From NCBI GenBank assembly GCA_028095005.1, contig JAMFTS010000054.1, forward strand, positions 62,001-126,000: a stretch of 64,000 bases of DNA. The letters are read 5' to 3'. The translations under genes and the position numbers were made by a program. Below, piece after piece: positions 1 to 10,938 of this stretch. The notes beneath the pieces were generated by a model. It did no database searches and was not told the origin of the DNA. It saw only the letters and a program-made list of their open reading frames with translations. Source of the stretch: Rhynchospora pubera. Lineage: Eukaryota > Streptophyta > Magnoliopsida > Poales > Cyperaceae. The number at the start of each line of letters is the position of its first letter. Position 1 is the first letter of the stretch.

Positions 1-577
1 CGTATGATGTTTAACCATATATATAAAGTGTTTCGAAACCTCATCATTTGAATGAGTGCGAACAGGAAGGAAGAAAAAATAACTGCTCTTTACAGTCTAC
101 TTCTGGGAAGCAATTATAGCGCAAAGAAATAAATTAATTTAAAATATCTCCCACATGCATCCACTCAATGTATGGAAAAAATTATTTGACATATACGAAA
201 CTCTTTTGACATCCATATTTATTAATACAATTCTAAGCTTTCGAAGTTCATCATTTTATTCAATTTATATAAGTGAATAAAGAATAAGGAAACAGCTCTT
301 CACAAATTTGTTACATGTAAAGGAATTACTCGTTTCGAAAAAAAATATATAAAATTTTCTATTGATATCCAAATGAGAAAAAAAAACTGTAATGCCAAAT
401 TAAGCCCATTATATTTAGCAATTAAAAAAAAATCAGAGATCATCAAAATTGTCGTTTGGACGATGGGTTGTTCGACTAGTGATTTGACTCTATTTCATCA
501 ATCAAGCTATCCTTGATTCGAATAAAAGAGATAGTATTTATTTTCAAATTTGTTATAACAAAAATCAAACCAACCTT

Positions 578-582
<5 letters not shown>
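1..582. other. AT-rich intergenic sequence
   Basis: No gene is visible. Positions 149-185 faintly resemble the Helitron terminus at 63209 (shared CCACTCAATGT core) but lack a CTRR end, so I do not call an element. Confidence 0.5.

Positions 583-620
<38 letters not shown>
583..620. repeat. (TA)n microsatellite at left edge of the long-TIR element
   Basis: An uninterrupted TA dinucleotide run abuts the left terminus of the 622-5106 element. A matching TA run abuts the right terminus, so the element's TSD cannot be read. Confidence 0.9.
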
Positions 621-621
<1 letters not shown>

Positions 622-623
<2 letters not shown>

Positions 624-1487
624 TAGGCTAAATTAGACTCCAGCACATAGGAGGCCTGTGTGCTGAAGTTGTTTACCCGTCCGATCTCAGATCTGAGGGT
701 GCAGATTTAGACGATGGATAACGTATGATTTCCGTTTCTCTGTTTAATTTCCGTTACACATCTGTTCCGTTTGCCTATTAGATTGAAAAGTAAAGGAAAA
801 AAAACAAAAACGAAGAGACTCTCTCTCCCTTGTCGTCTCTCTCACGCACGGGAAACCTAGCCGCTTCTCCCCCTTCTTTCCGATCAAGCTATCCACCGTT
901 TCTCACTCTCGCTTGGTTTTTCTCCCGCTGTCTCTCTCTCAAGCATCGTACGAGAGCAACAAAACCTGGCATTCCTTCTCCGTACGATTTGGGATTCCGC
1001 CTCTCAATCGGCCTCAAATATGTAAGAAACCTCTCACATTTTTTTTTTCTGACACTCGACATCAATCAAGCATTTTTTAATGATTAGCTTCTCTCCATTC
1101 CTGCTCGCATGACTTGTGTTTTCTATTAGAGCAATTTGGGTTATGATGTGGGAAAAATACCACCAACAACATGTCCTTACAAAATGACTTAAAAATAATT
1201 GATATTTTGCAGATCTCAGATGAAATTCTAGGTTTTATTTGGGTCAGATTTGTGTTTCTTTTTTAACATTGTTTCCTTTTCTTACTTCAATTTAGCTAGT
1301 ATCTTCAATTATAAAAACAATCAAGAAATCCAATGCGACACTACTTGAAAAATGAGAAGTTAATTCTGTTATTGTAGCAACTCTGGATTTTGTGGCTTTG
1401 TAGTCAGGTCAGGGTGATTCTGGTACATGAATTGTATCAGAATTTGTTGAAAAAATAAATTTTTTGTGCAAAGGTGGATGAGATGAA
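622..1487 (+). repeat. Left long terminal inverted repeat
   Basis: Near-identical in inverted orientation to 4238-5106. It contains a CT-rich stretch (820-960) and an 85-codon open frame at 830-1087 that recurs identically in the other arm. That frame is a consequence of the repeat and is not treated as a gene. Confidence 0.85.
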
Positions 1488-1567
1488 TAGTCACTCTCGC
1501 TTGGTTTTTCTCCCGCTGTCTCTCTCTCAAGCATCCTATAGGCTGGAGTCTAATTTATATATATAGA
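1488..1567. other. Rearranged element terminus inside the long-TIR element
   Basis: Positions 1492-1535 copy 902-946 in direct orientation. They are followed directly by an inverted terminus-like sequence (1537-1556, the mirror of GGCTAAATTAGACTCCAGCC) and a short TA-rich spacer. This looks like the truncated right end of a small deletion derivative, or a footprint of abortive gap repair, next to a second left terminus at 1568. Confidence 0.6.
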
Positions 1568-2160
1568 GATAGGCTAAATTAGACTCCAGCCTATAGGACC
1601 CCTGTGTGCCGAAGTGTTTTAACCGTCGGATTGCAAATCCAATGGTTCAGATTTTGTCGCGAATTTGGCCTTCGGCGCTGTTAAAATTGAATTGTATTTT
1701 CCGTTTGATTCTCCGTTTCCTCGCATGCCTATCAATATCAGATCGAACTTGGTCTCTTTCTCTCCCGTTGGCCTCTCTCTCACGCTTCTCCTCTTCTCTC
1801 CGATCAAGCCATCCAGAAAAAGAGAAAACGAAACCCCTCTCTCCCGTTGTGTCTCTCTGACGCTTCCTCTATGTTTTCTCGCGTTCCTATCAGATCGTGC
1901 CAAAACACAAAAAAAAACAGAAAAAGACTTTCTCACCTCGATGCAAATCTTTATCCTCTCGATCTCTGACATAGATCTCGCCAAAGCCAGAGAGATGAAG
2001 CAGTACCCAATCGTCTCTCTCGTAGATTCGAATTCCTTCCGACGAAGCAGTCCCATGCCTAGGGTTGCGCCCAAAAGACTTGCGTGGAGCAAAGGCAATT
2101 GCCATTTTGGTTTAATTTGTTTAATTTTGGTGAAAAGAACTCAAATTTGTTAATGGAGTG
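1568..2160 (+). mobile_element. Second, divergent left terminus of the same transposon family
   Basis: Position 1568 restarts with the family terminus GATAGGCTAAATTAGACTCC and then CAGCCTATAGGACC. The following ~550 bases are alignable only in patches to 640-960 (CT-rich, CCGATCAAGC motif), so this is a diverged family member. I see no matching right end before the outer element's right arm. Open frames here (1606-1860, 1619-2098, 1665-2153) overlap on both strands in low-complexity CT-rich sequence and are not credible genes. Confidence 0.55.
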
Positions 2161-4237
2161 GATTCTCGTATAAGGCCCAGTAAAGTCAAGGATTCATTCT
2201 ACAAGGAGTTGCTTTTATAAGCTCACTTAAAAGTGGCAGCTTCTTCTGAAGAAGTGGGGATTTGATGGAGATTCTCAAAAGACTGAGCGAATGAGCTAAA
2301 TCCAATGAAATCATGAGTTTTTCTGAGAATTACTTAACGTAGGCTTTAAATTGTGAGGAAGCAATCAGCTGTATGATACCCATTTTGTCTAAATTGTGAT
2401 TTGTCCATTGGAGATTGGCTAACCAGTAATGAATTACCTGCTCAGTGCTCAATCCTCCACCAACATGTTCATCTTCATTAGACAACTAATCAATTAATAA
2501 AAATTTGTACATCATATTAATAAATCGAGTGTGCAAGTCTTGTTTAAACATTAAGTTGCTAAAGTTCTGTGCTTGTAAAGGTTGATTTAGAGATTGATTT
2601 ATGTTTTGACCACTGGTACGAGTCTGTACCAGCCTTGGTTTATGTACTGGTACGAAGCCTTCTTTCTCAAGGGCATACTACTGTGGACATAAACTCAATT
2701 ATTGTTTCAACACCAATGTTTAGTTAGTTTAATTACTTAGCAATATTTAGTTGGTTTGCATCTACATGAAAGAGCTTGTAGATACTACTACACTGGGTAC
2801 CATGAAATTTATGTGTTAATTTTTTTAATCAAGTGAAACTTAATGTGTACCATGAAACTTAATTGGATTTGGGTCTCTGTACTATGAAACTTAATTAGAT
2901 TAGAGTCCGTGTGTACCATTTAATTGCACTCTCAATATTTTGAGCATTCATATCCTTGATAACTTCTTTATCTTCGAGACCCAAAATTAGTTTGCAAAAT
3001 TGAATAACATGCGAATTGTTTAATGTAACTTGCAGAAATTGAAAAATGATGAGCATAATTAAGTAAAATGGAGGTGTGTCATCAACAATTGCCAACTAGG
3101 CCAGCAGTGAACATGCATATATGGTGTGGTTGAGGCCTAGCTTTTTTGGTTGGGGCTAGTGCGGTTGAGGCCAAGAAGAAGAAGGAATGGTGTCTAAATC
3201 AGCAGTTGTGCAAGTGCTTTCGTCTATTTTCAGTTGCTATGTTGTAAAATTTGTCAATATTTAGTTTTGAGGGTTCCAATTGGAATTTTCAATCAATTAT
3301 GCTGTTGGAGTTAAATTCCTGCATCATGATAATTAATTAAGTTTTGTAGTGTTCATGTGGAAGCTTGGATAACTTTTTGTAGTGTTCAAATTTAGTTTTT
3401 CTGTAACTCTTTCTTTTCAGAAATGAAAATCTTTTGTTCTAAAACTCATTTGGCACATATTATTTCTAAACTAAACAAGTAAACGAGCTCAATTTAGTGA
3501 TAGAGTAGAGAGGCAAAAGGGATAAAAGTGTAGAGAATAGATTTCTAAATGAATTATTTTATTCTCATATCATCCAGTACACAGTACATTTAGAACAAAT
3601 TATATATAATACAGATACAAGTTAATCATTTAGAACCCAAGTCAAAATTAGATGCTAAACTAATTACTAAAATATCTGTAACTAAGAACAAGTTAATCAC
3701 ATGACATTAGGACGGAGAAATAGTGAAGTCACGTGAAAGAGGAGCACCAGCGATCCTTGGTCTTGTGTACTGGTACTGCTACCAGTTAATTGCCAATATG
3801 TCATTAGATTGCCATCACATCAGTGAAGAAACTCTTTTGATAATCAGCTTTTGTCTACTGGCTTCATTGTCTTTGCTACTCTCCTTTTGTCTATTTTCCT
3901 TGGCTTTTTCCTTCAGCAAATATTGCAATCTAAACAAGAAATATTTCTTACTTAGTCAGTCTCTTGTAAAACAAAAATAAGTTATGGTCACCATTCATTG
4001 GCCCCTGTTATGGTCACAATTCTTGGTTCTCTGCATAATATACATATACAAACAATTAATTTTGTCCTTCATTAAAATTAGCATCACAATGACAGTTATG
4101 GTTCAATTGCACACTGCAATTGGCTGCGACAATTAGTACTATATTTGATGCAACAATAACCGATGAAATTTCAATGTTTAATTCAATTATTTGGCTTTCT
4201 AAACCAATTTACCATAACCTAACTCAAAGAAGATGCC
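2161..4237. other. Interior of the long-TIR element, no gene seen
   Basis: AT-rich sequence with only short unsupported open frames. No transposase, zinc-finger or host-gene exon signature was recognised. Confidence 0.5.
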
Positions 4238-5104
4238 TTATTCATCTCATCCACCTTTGCACAGAAAATTTATTTTTTCAACAAATTCTGATACAATTCA
4301 TGTACCAGAATCACCCTGACCTGACTACAAAGCCACAAAATCCAGAGTTGCTACAATAACAGAATTAACTTCTCATTTTCCAAGTAGTGTCGCATTGGAT
4401 TTCTTGATTGTTTTTATAATTGAAGATACTAGCTAAATTGAAGTAAGAAAAGGAAACAATGTTAAAAAAGAAACACAAATCTGACCCAAATAAAACCTAG
4501 AATTTCATCTGAGATCTGCAAAATATCAATTATTTTTAAGTCATTTTGTAAGGACATGTTGTTGGTGGTATTTTTCCCACATCAGAACCCAAATTGCTCT
4601 AATAGAAAACACAAGTCATGCGAGCAGGAATGGAGAGAAGCTAATCATTAAAAAATGCTTGATTGATGTCGAGTGTCAGAAAAAAAAAATGTGAGAGGTT
4701 TCTTACATATTTGAGGCCGATTGAGAGGCGGAATCCCAAATCGTACGGAGAAGGAATGCCAGGTTTTGTTGCTCTCGTACGATGCTTGAGAGAGAGACAG
4801 CGGGAGAAAAACCAAGCGAGAGTGAGAAACGGTGGATAGCTTGATCGGAAAGAAGGGGGAGAAGCGGCTAGGTTTCCCGTGCGTGAGAGAGACGACAAGG
4901 GAGAGAGAGTCTCTTCGTTTTTGTTTTTTTTCCTTTACTTTTCAATCTAATAGGCAAACGGAACAGATGTGTAACGGAAATTAAACAGAGAAACGGAAAT
5001 CATACGTTATCCATCGTCTAAATCTGCACCCTCAGATCTGAGATCGGACGGGTAAACAACTTCAGCACACAGGCCTCCTATGTGCTGGAGTCTAATTTAG
5101 CCTA

Positions 5105-5106
<2 letters not shown>
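4238..5106 (-). repeat. Right long terminal inverted repeat
   Basis: Mirror copy of 622-1487. The 85-codon frame on the minus strand (4641-4898) is the exact counterpart of 830-1087. Confidence 0.85.

Positions 5107-5107
<1 letters not shown>

Positions 5108-5147
<40 letters not shown>
5108..5147. repeat. (TA)n microsatellite
   Basis: TA dinucleotide run directly beyond the right terminus of the long-TIR element. Confidence 0.9.
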
Positions 5148-5148
<1 letters not shown>

Positions 5149-7139
5149 TTGTATGAAGAAAATAATCACAATGCAATATGTTGTATTAATCGACTGATTA
5201 AATAAATATTTGTTTCGATGAGAGATATAATGCCCTTTTGATGAGCTGTTGTCGGCTGTACCCTTGCAACTAAATTCGGATCCTTAATTATTATGTTAGC
5301 CAAATTTTTGGGTTTTCATGCTGAACCAATCGAGTTATTAATTATGCCTCCAAAAGTCATTTGAGGGGCCAAAAGAGTCAATATGAATATTTTTCTTGCC
5401 GACAGATAAACTAATCTCACTACAGGATAAAGAAACTTATTAAACGTAATAATATATAAAATTTTTGCCACGATTTCCCGTTGTTAGGTGCCTAAGGCAA
5501 CGATCAAGTACTTAAATTCTTAGTTGCAATTATTTAAATATTAGAGAGGTCACATGTGAAAATGATGCATCAATAAGTTATCGGACCAAAGCATTATATG
5601 TGATCGTCCCTGTAAAGCATCATAGGCATGAAAATGAGCTCAATTGTTTAATTAGAATGATTAGCAGCGGTTCAAAATGAATTATAACTGTTTTCCAAAA
5701 TATGTATATACAAAAAAATAATATCTTTCGGAAATTGAATAAATGGATATTTATGAAGTATTAGATTAGTATAAATGTAGATTTATTTAAAATGATTTAC
5801 AATGAGCTATAAGTGCATTGTATTTGCACAAAAATTGATTATCTTCTATTTTATGTAAAAAAAAATCAGGAATGCAGTTAGAGCATTAATAAAAGTTTCT
5901 AATCAATTTTACCGTCATTTTCATTGCATGTGTTTACAGAAATTTTTAATCAATTCTACCATTTTTTAGCGCCTGATAAGTACCATCGCAATTTTTTCCG
6001 TCACCCTTATTAATATTATGCATATTTGTCTTTCTATTTTTCGAAAGTGATGGTTCTGAGCGTTAAAAATCTTTTCAATTCTATTATTGATCCTCTGTCG
6101 CTGATTTTCTACCATCCAGTGCGTATTTACCTACTCCCCTCTTGACGCTTTTGCTTTCCTCACCCTACTTTTATATTGACCCCCACCCTCACACAAAACT
6201 AATTATTCTAGAAAAAATATTAACGGTCCTGGAAAAAAAATGTTAATTATCATGAAAAAAAATGTTAATTGATGAAAAAATTAATTGTCAATAAAAAATG
6301 CTAATTGTCCAGGAAAAAGATTTATTATACTGAAAAAAATATATAAATTATCGTAAAAAATATTAATTATTTTGAAAAAAATATATCAATTGGGGGGTCA
6401 GCTTGAGATGGAGGAGGGGAGGTAAATGTTGGGTGTGAGGTAGGATGAGGGAAGCACCGGATAAGCGCACGATGATGAACATGATGGAAGAAAGATGAGA
6501 GGTAGGATTAGAAAAACACTGGGAACATTTGGTATAAGCGCGTGATGATGAAAAAAAAATTATGGGGATAAACAATTTTGTTTTTTTAAGTTATAAGTCG
6601 TTTCTCCTTCAAATAAAATTAAAACAAGATGAAATATACTTAATTAAATTTCAGAACATTATATTACATTTATTAAAACTTGTAAAAAATACTTTTAAAA
6701 CTTGCACAAGACGAATGATGTTGTTGTTTTTTTTTTTTTTGGTTTTGAAAAACAGCCACCCAACAGAATAGCCTGCATTTTTTACTGATGCAGTAAAAAG
6801 ATCTACAAAAGTTAATCACCAGGGTGAACGGAAATTAAAAGGTCAAGAGAAAAGAAATGTTGTTATTTCAATAATTACCGATCATTGTAAAATTGATAGT
6901 AGTAGGAATATAAATACGGACAGAACGGATCTTGTCCCTGCCGTCTACACCGCTGTTTCAAAATGAAAAACTTTTTTTTTTTTTCTTAATCAAAGATCCA
7001 AGAAGGAAAAAAAATATAAACAAGCGCACAGGCCGATTCTCTTATTGTGGCCGATGCCCGAAACAATGAAAGATCTATTCAAATAGGCCCATATTTCTCA
7101 CAGGCTTTAACTCTCTCTCTTGTTTCGTTCCTTAATAAG
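5148..7139. other. Intergenic, no gene seen
   Basis: AT-rich sequence. The only local structure is an A-rich degenerate tandem repeat (6208-6391) and two related copies of a GATGATGAA-containing motif between 6440 and 6560. Confidence 0.5.
6208..6391. repeat. Degenerate A-rich minisatellite
   Basis: Six to eight imperfect units of about 22-28 bases, each an A-run followed by a variant of TGTTAATTGTC. Confidence 0.55.
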
Positions 7140-7148
7140 GTGCGATGA

Positions 7149-7344
7149 CCGAAATTTTAAAAAATAATATTAAAATAATATAATCCAATAAAATTAATAT
7201 CAATTTAATCAGTTTAATATAAATAGTATCGTAAGATCGGAATCCTGGATTCCGAACGTTAGATCGGATTCCTGGATTCCGATCTAACGTTAGATCGGAT
7301 TCTCGGATTCCGATCTAACGTTAGATCGGAATCCAGGATTCCGA
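7149..7344 (+). repeat. Left TIR of the MULE with internal palindromic repeats
   Basis: The inner ~115 bases contain three to four copies of a palindrome-like unit built from GATCGGAATCCTGGATTCC and TAACGTTAGATCGGA, so each arm can itself fold into hairpins. It matches 9493-9688 in inverted orientation with about one mismatch. Confidence 0.85.
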
Positions 7345-8089
7345 ACAGTGCTGTAACTGCTCAAATTTGCCTTTTTCATGGTTTTATTGTAATTCTATTA
7401 TAAAAATTAATTTAATATATGAAATTTTAATATTAAATTAATATATTATGAAATTTTAGTAATATATTTTGAAGATAAGATATTAAATTAATATATTTTA
7501 TTTTACTTCTATTATAAACATTAATTAAATATATAAAATTTTAATATTAAATTAATATATTATAAAATTTTAATATTAAATTAATATATTATAAACATTA
7601 ATTAAATATATATTTTGAAGAATGTTAGTATAATATAATTCTATTTTATGAATAATATTTTAATATTTAAAGTTTTGATATTAATTTGATATGGATGGTT
7701 TTATTTTTAATATTAAAAATTTTCAATTATGTTAAATATTGTACATAATAAGTACATAATACTTTATGTAATAATTTATTTATGGCAATAATTATAATAT
7801 AAACTTATAATTAAATATTAGATTTATTTCATTTAATTCATAATATTTATGTAATAATTTATTTTTATAGAACTTATTTATTTGTATGTGTTCACTTAGA
7901 TCGTTTATATGTTCACTTTGTTTTATGTATATGTTCACCATTAGAAGAAGAATTGAATTTTGTAACCATAATATAGATTAGCACACTAAAATAAAAGAAA
8001 GGGAAAAATACATGAAAATCATAATATAATTTAGCACACTAAAATAAATGAACACACCAGGGTACTTAAAAACAAAGTAATAAATAAAC

Positions 8090-8230
8090 TTAGAGATCTT
8101 GATCATCTACATGTTGCAGAATTTCCTCCCACCAGGGTTGATTTTCTTCCGCATTCATTTCTTGTTGATTACTGGCACCATGGTTGTCGGCGAGTTGAGC
8201 TGCTTCGTTCCAAAAAGCCTCATCATTTTA
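8090..8230 (-). pseudogene. In-frame C-terminal extension beyond the stop of the zinc-finger ORF
   Basis: After the TAA at 8228-8230 the frame continues without interruption to a TAA at 8090-8092. Its first part duplicates the last ~20 residues of the ORF (FWNEAAQ, ADN, NQQ shared). The stop differs by one base from CAA, the glutamine codon that precedes it. Confidence 0.6.
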
Positions 8231-8998
8231 TTGTTGATTATTCGCAGCCGGGTTGTCTGCGAATTGAGCGGCTTCGTTCCAGAAAGCTGCCTCGGCTTCT
8301 TGTTGCTCAATCTCAGCCATTCTAGCCACTGCAATTTTGCATTGTTCATCTCTCTTCTTGATCTTGATTAGGCTCTCCTTAATTTTTTTTCCAATTTTTT
8401 CTTGTTGCAACCTCCGGCTCTCTTCGGCGGCCTTTTCTTCCATTCTTCTCCTTTCGAACCATTGTTCTTTCACTCTGAATCTCTTTACAATTTCATCCCT
8501 CTCTTCTTGTTTCTTGTGTTCATCGTAGTGGTCACGCAAAATGGTATCTTTGAAATTGAAAACCTGACCACACTTTGTACAACTCACTGTGTGGTCTCCA
8601 CGAAAATCGTATATGCTTTCGTAAACAATCATGGGTGTAGGATCTGGTTTCCACGGTTTGAGTTCCGACATCGGTTCAGGTTCTGTGTAGTACTTTTTAT
8701 AGAGTTCAGAGTTGCTCGACTCAGGTTTAGTAAGGTAATGTCGCAATCTCTCCCTGCGGTCTCTTTCTGGGCCACCATGAATGTGCCACTGATAATGGGT
8801 GTATAATGGCCACTCGCCACCATATTGCGAATGGATATTATAGTCGAATTTGCGGTAACATTTATTACATATCGCATGATAATCTCCTTTTTCGATCTCA
8901 TTTGGATTGGCAGGGGAATGTTTGTAATTTGGCAAGTACTCATGTCGAGTAGATGGCCATTCCCGCACTTCACTGTCGGAGGTATTTCCTTTCTCCAT
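8228..8998 (-). CDS. C2H2 zinc-finger protein of unknown function inside the MULE
   Basis: 256 aa on the minus strand. There are two zinc-finger-like motifs: CNKC at about residues 43-46 with a widely spaced histidine pair, and a canonical finger beginning CTKC near residue 139 with an H-x3-H pair. The second is followed by a long charged, E/K/R-rich coiled-coil-like stretch (about 160-235). The tail contains AAFWNEAAQFADN and ends at a TAA (8228-8230). In the same frame beyond that stop the sequence repeats as EAFWNEAAQLADN and stays open for about 45 more codons to 8090, ending in an acidic WWEE/DDQ-rich tail. The frame may therefore have been shortened by a stop arising between two copies of a C-terminal duplication. 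A TATA-like box lies ~63 bases upstream. Its role is unknown: it could be a captured host gene or an accessory protein of the element. Confidence 0.6.
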   Translation of the reverse strand: MEKGNTSDSEVREWPSTRHEYLPNYKHSPANPNEIEKGDYHAICNKCYRKFDYNIHSQYGGEWPLYTHYQWHIHGGPERDRRERLRHYLTKPESSNSELYKKYYTEPEPMSELKPWKPDPTPMIVYESIYDFRGDHTVSCTKCGQVFNFKDTILRDHYDEHKKQEERDEIVKRFRVKEQWFERRRMEEKAAEESRRLQQEKIGKKIKESLIKIKKRDEQCKIAVARMAEIEQQEAEAAFWNEAAQFADNPAANNQQ

Positions 8999-9060
8999 GA
9001 TAGTGAATGTTGAAGGAAGTAGGATTGAGTGGGTGTGACATATTTTTGCTGAGGAAGAAT

Positions 9061-9069
9061 AATTTTATA
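9061..9069 (-). promoter_or_regulatory. Candidate TATA box of the zinc-finger ORF
   Basis: On the minus strand this reads TATAAAATT, about 63 bases before the ATG at 8998. The position is suitable for a plant core promoter inside the element; transcription is not shown. Confidence 0.4.
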
Positions 9070-9125
9070 GATCAGTTTAGACTTGCAATTATTTAAAATT
9101 AATAAATATAATGTGATATTTTTTC

Positions 9126-9241
9126 AGACTTTATCAGAATACGTTTGTCATTTTGCATAGCTTAGGTAGGCATCAGTATACTTTTGAGCTTTTATCAGAG
9201 CACGCCTGTCCTTTTGCAGTGCTTAGGTAGGCATCAGTATA
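9126..9241. repeat. Two-copy ~60-bp tandem duplication
   Basis: 9126-9180 and 9187-9241 share TTATCAGA, TTTTGCA and GCTTAGGTAGGCATCAGTAT. They lie upstream of the zinc-finger ORF within the MULE. Confidence 0.75.
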
Positions 9242-9697
9242 TCCAAATATAATTAATAAATTACATACAAATTTTTTCTGATTTTTTTTTCTGATTTTTT
9301 CAGATTTTTTTAATATTTTTCCAATATTTTCCTATTTTTTTATTTAATTAACTAAATTATAAACTAATAAATTAAATAAATAAATAATTAAATTAATAAA
9401 AAAAAACTTACTGTTCTCGTCGAAGTGCGTCCGAGAGAGCGAGAGCGGCAGCGAAATCAGATCGGAAACCCCATATATATATAAAGGTTAGATCGGAATC
9501 CTGGATTCCGATCTAACGTTAGATCGGAATCCGAGAATCCGATCTAACGTTAGATCGGAATCCAGGAATCCGATCTAACGTTCGGAATCCAGGATTCCGA
9601 TCTTACGATACTATTTATATTAAACTGATTAAATTGATATTAATTTTATTGAATTATATTATTTTAATATTATTTTTTAAAATTTCGGGTGCGATGA

Positions 9698-10185
9698 GCC
9701 GATGAGTCGATGTCCCATGAAAGTTTGGTCCAGTGGTCCTCATGTATAGTAATTACCGAGTTACAGGCTCACAGGTCACAGCTAACATTCTCTAATCCAT
9801 CTTATGCCGAGAATTCATCAATGCATTTATTATGCATTTGACGGTGCCATCGCTCAACGTGTAAATACTGTGAAAATTGGTAGAAAATCTAAAAGATTTT
9901 TAGGTAAGAAATAAATGAATTGGTCTATTCTTTTGTTTCTTTTTGTTTTTTTAATAAACGGAGGTAGGTTTGGATATTTCATCGGTGGTGTCTTCAGTAT
10001 TGCATTGATGTCTACCAAGCATTTATTAAAGTGGTTAAAAATATATTTATTTTTTTAATAGAGATCATTGTGTTCGAAATTCGACTAATTTTTTTTATAA
10101 ATAATATAAAATTGAACGGAAATTTATGTCCATGGAATATGGTTTCGGTAGGTCTTTTCTATGCATCAAGATATGCGTGCTACGA
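9698..10185. other. Intergenic, no gene seen
   Basis: No ORF, RNA gene or repeat boundary recognised between the MULE TSD and the CGTGTC-rich block. Confidence 0.5.
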
Positions 10186-10186
10186 A

Positions 10187-10403
10187 TACGTATCGTGCCG
10201 TGTCGTGTCGTGTCAAACACGTCGTGTCTAGATCATCTCTTGTGTCGTGTCGTGTCTAAATATTTCATGTGTCGTGTTGTGCCGTGTCTAAATCCTAAGA
10301 GATGGACACGACACGTCTAAGGACACGTCAAGCCTCGTGTCCTCGTGTCGTGCCGTGTCGTGTCTTCTTTAGACGTGTCGTGTCGTGACGTGTTCAGACA
10401 CGT
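10187..10403. repeat. CGTGTC-rich block, copy 1
   Basis: Many short variants of CGTGTC and its complement GACACG over ~215 bases. The centre contains GGACACGACACG in the opposite sense, so the block is partly self-complementary. It shares its order of motifs with 10939-11165. Confidence 0.8.
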
Positions 10404-10938
10404 TTAACTTTTTGACATGAATGTAATTTGTTTATGAAATTTAAAAATTATGTTTGTTAAATAGGTCAAAAATTAAGAAAGTAGACGTGTTGTACCATTG
10501 AATTAAAATATAGATTATTTTTTAACAATCGATTAATATTTTGACAACTTCTTATCGGACTTAAGTAATTATTTTACTAAAAATAAATCAAACTCATGAA
10601 AAGGTACAAAACTATTTTCAATGACAAAAAATATTTGATTCTTTTTAAGACAAATCACATATAGATTTCTATCTTTAATTTGTGCATGGCTCTAAACCCT
10701 TTTATTTTATTAGTGATTTAATTATTGAATCATCCTAATTATATTGTAATCTTTTGATTTCCAATTCTAACGATTTACAAGTGTTTTATTCGAAAATAAG
10801 TCTATTAATAATAATTGATTTATGATGAAATATATCTTTGGCAAGATTTATAGAAAAAATATGATAATATGTACATAATTGAGGAATTCATTGTATTTCT
10901 ATAACACTATGTGTGTCTCATTTTTGTGTTTGGCGTGT
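10404..10938. other. AT-rich spacer between the two CGTGTC blocks
   Basis: No ORF or terminus recognised. It could be the interior of a non-autonomous element whose subterminal regions are the two CGTGTC blocks. Confidence 0.4.

Larger units (their letters stand above)
622..5106. mobile_element. DNA transposon with ~866-bp terminal inverted repeats, non-autonomous
   Basis: The first ~866 bases (622-1487) return in inverted orientation at 4238-5106 with only a few differences, for example near 1144 and near 1462. Both outer ends read GATAGGCTAAATTAGACTCC inward. Near-identical long inverted repeats suggest a recent insertion. No transposase reading frame is visible inside, so the element is probably mobilised in trans. 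Very long inverted repeats fit Mutator-like or fold-back elements, but both ends lie in TA microsatellites, so the TSD that would decide the superfamily is unreadable. Confidence 0.8.
7149..9688. mobile_element. Mutator-like element (Pack-MULE type) carrying a zinc-finger ORF
   Basis: A 2540-bp element bounded by ~196-bp inverted repeats (7149-7344 and 9493-9688) that start CCGAAATTTT. It is flanked by the perfect 9-bp duplication GTGCGATGA (7140-7148 and 9689-9697). A 9-bp TSD with long TIRs is the hallmark of Mutator-like elements. The interior encodes no MURA-type transposase; its only sizeable frame is the C2H2 zinc-finger ORF on the minus strand. Inference: a non-autonomous MULE that carries a gene-like cargo. 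Confidence 0.88.

Noticed and set aside
149..185. Degenerate Helitron end at the window start
   Set aside because: Shares CCACTCAATGT with the 63209 terminus but has no CTRR end and a broken hairpin.
830..1087. Identical 85-aa frames at 830-1087 (+) and 4641-4898 (-)
   Set aside because: They are mirror images in the two inverted repeats. The frame is low-complexity and has no domain, so identity reflects the repeat, not selection.
1619..2153. Overlapping frames of 159 and 162 aa on both strands
   Set aside because: They lie in CT-rich transposon DNA, overlap in antisense and show no domain.
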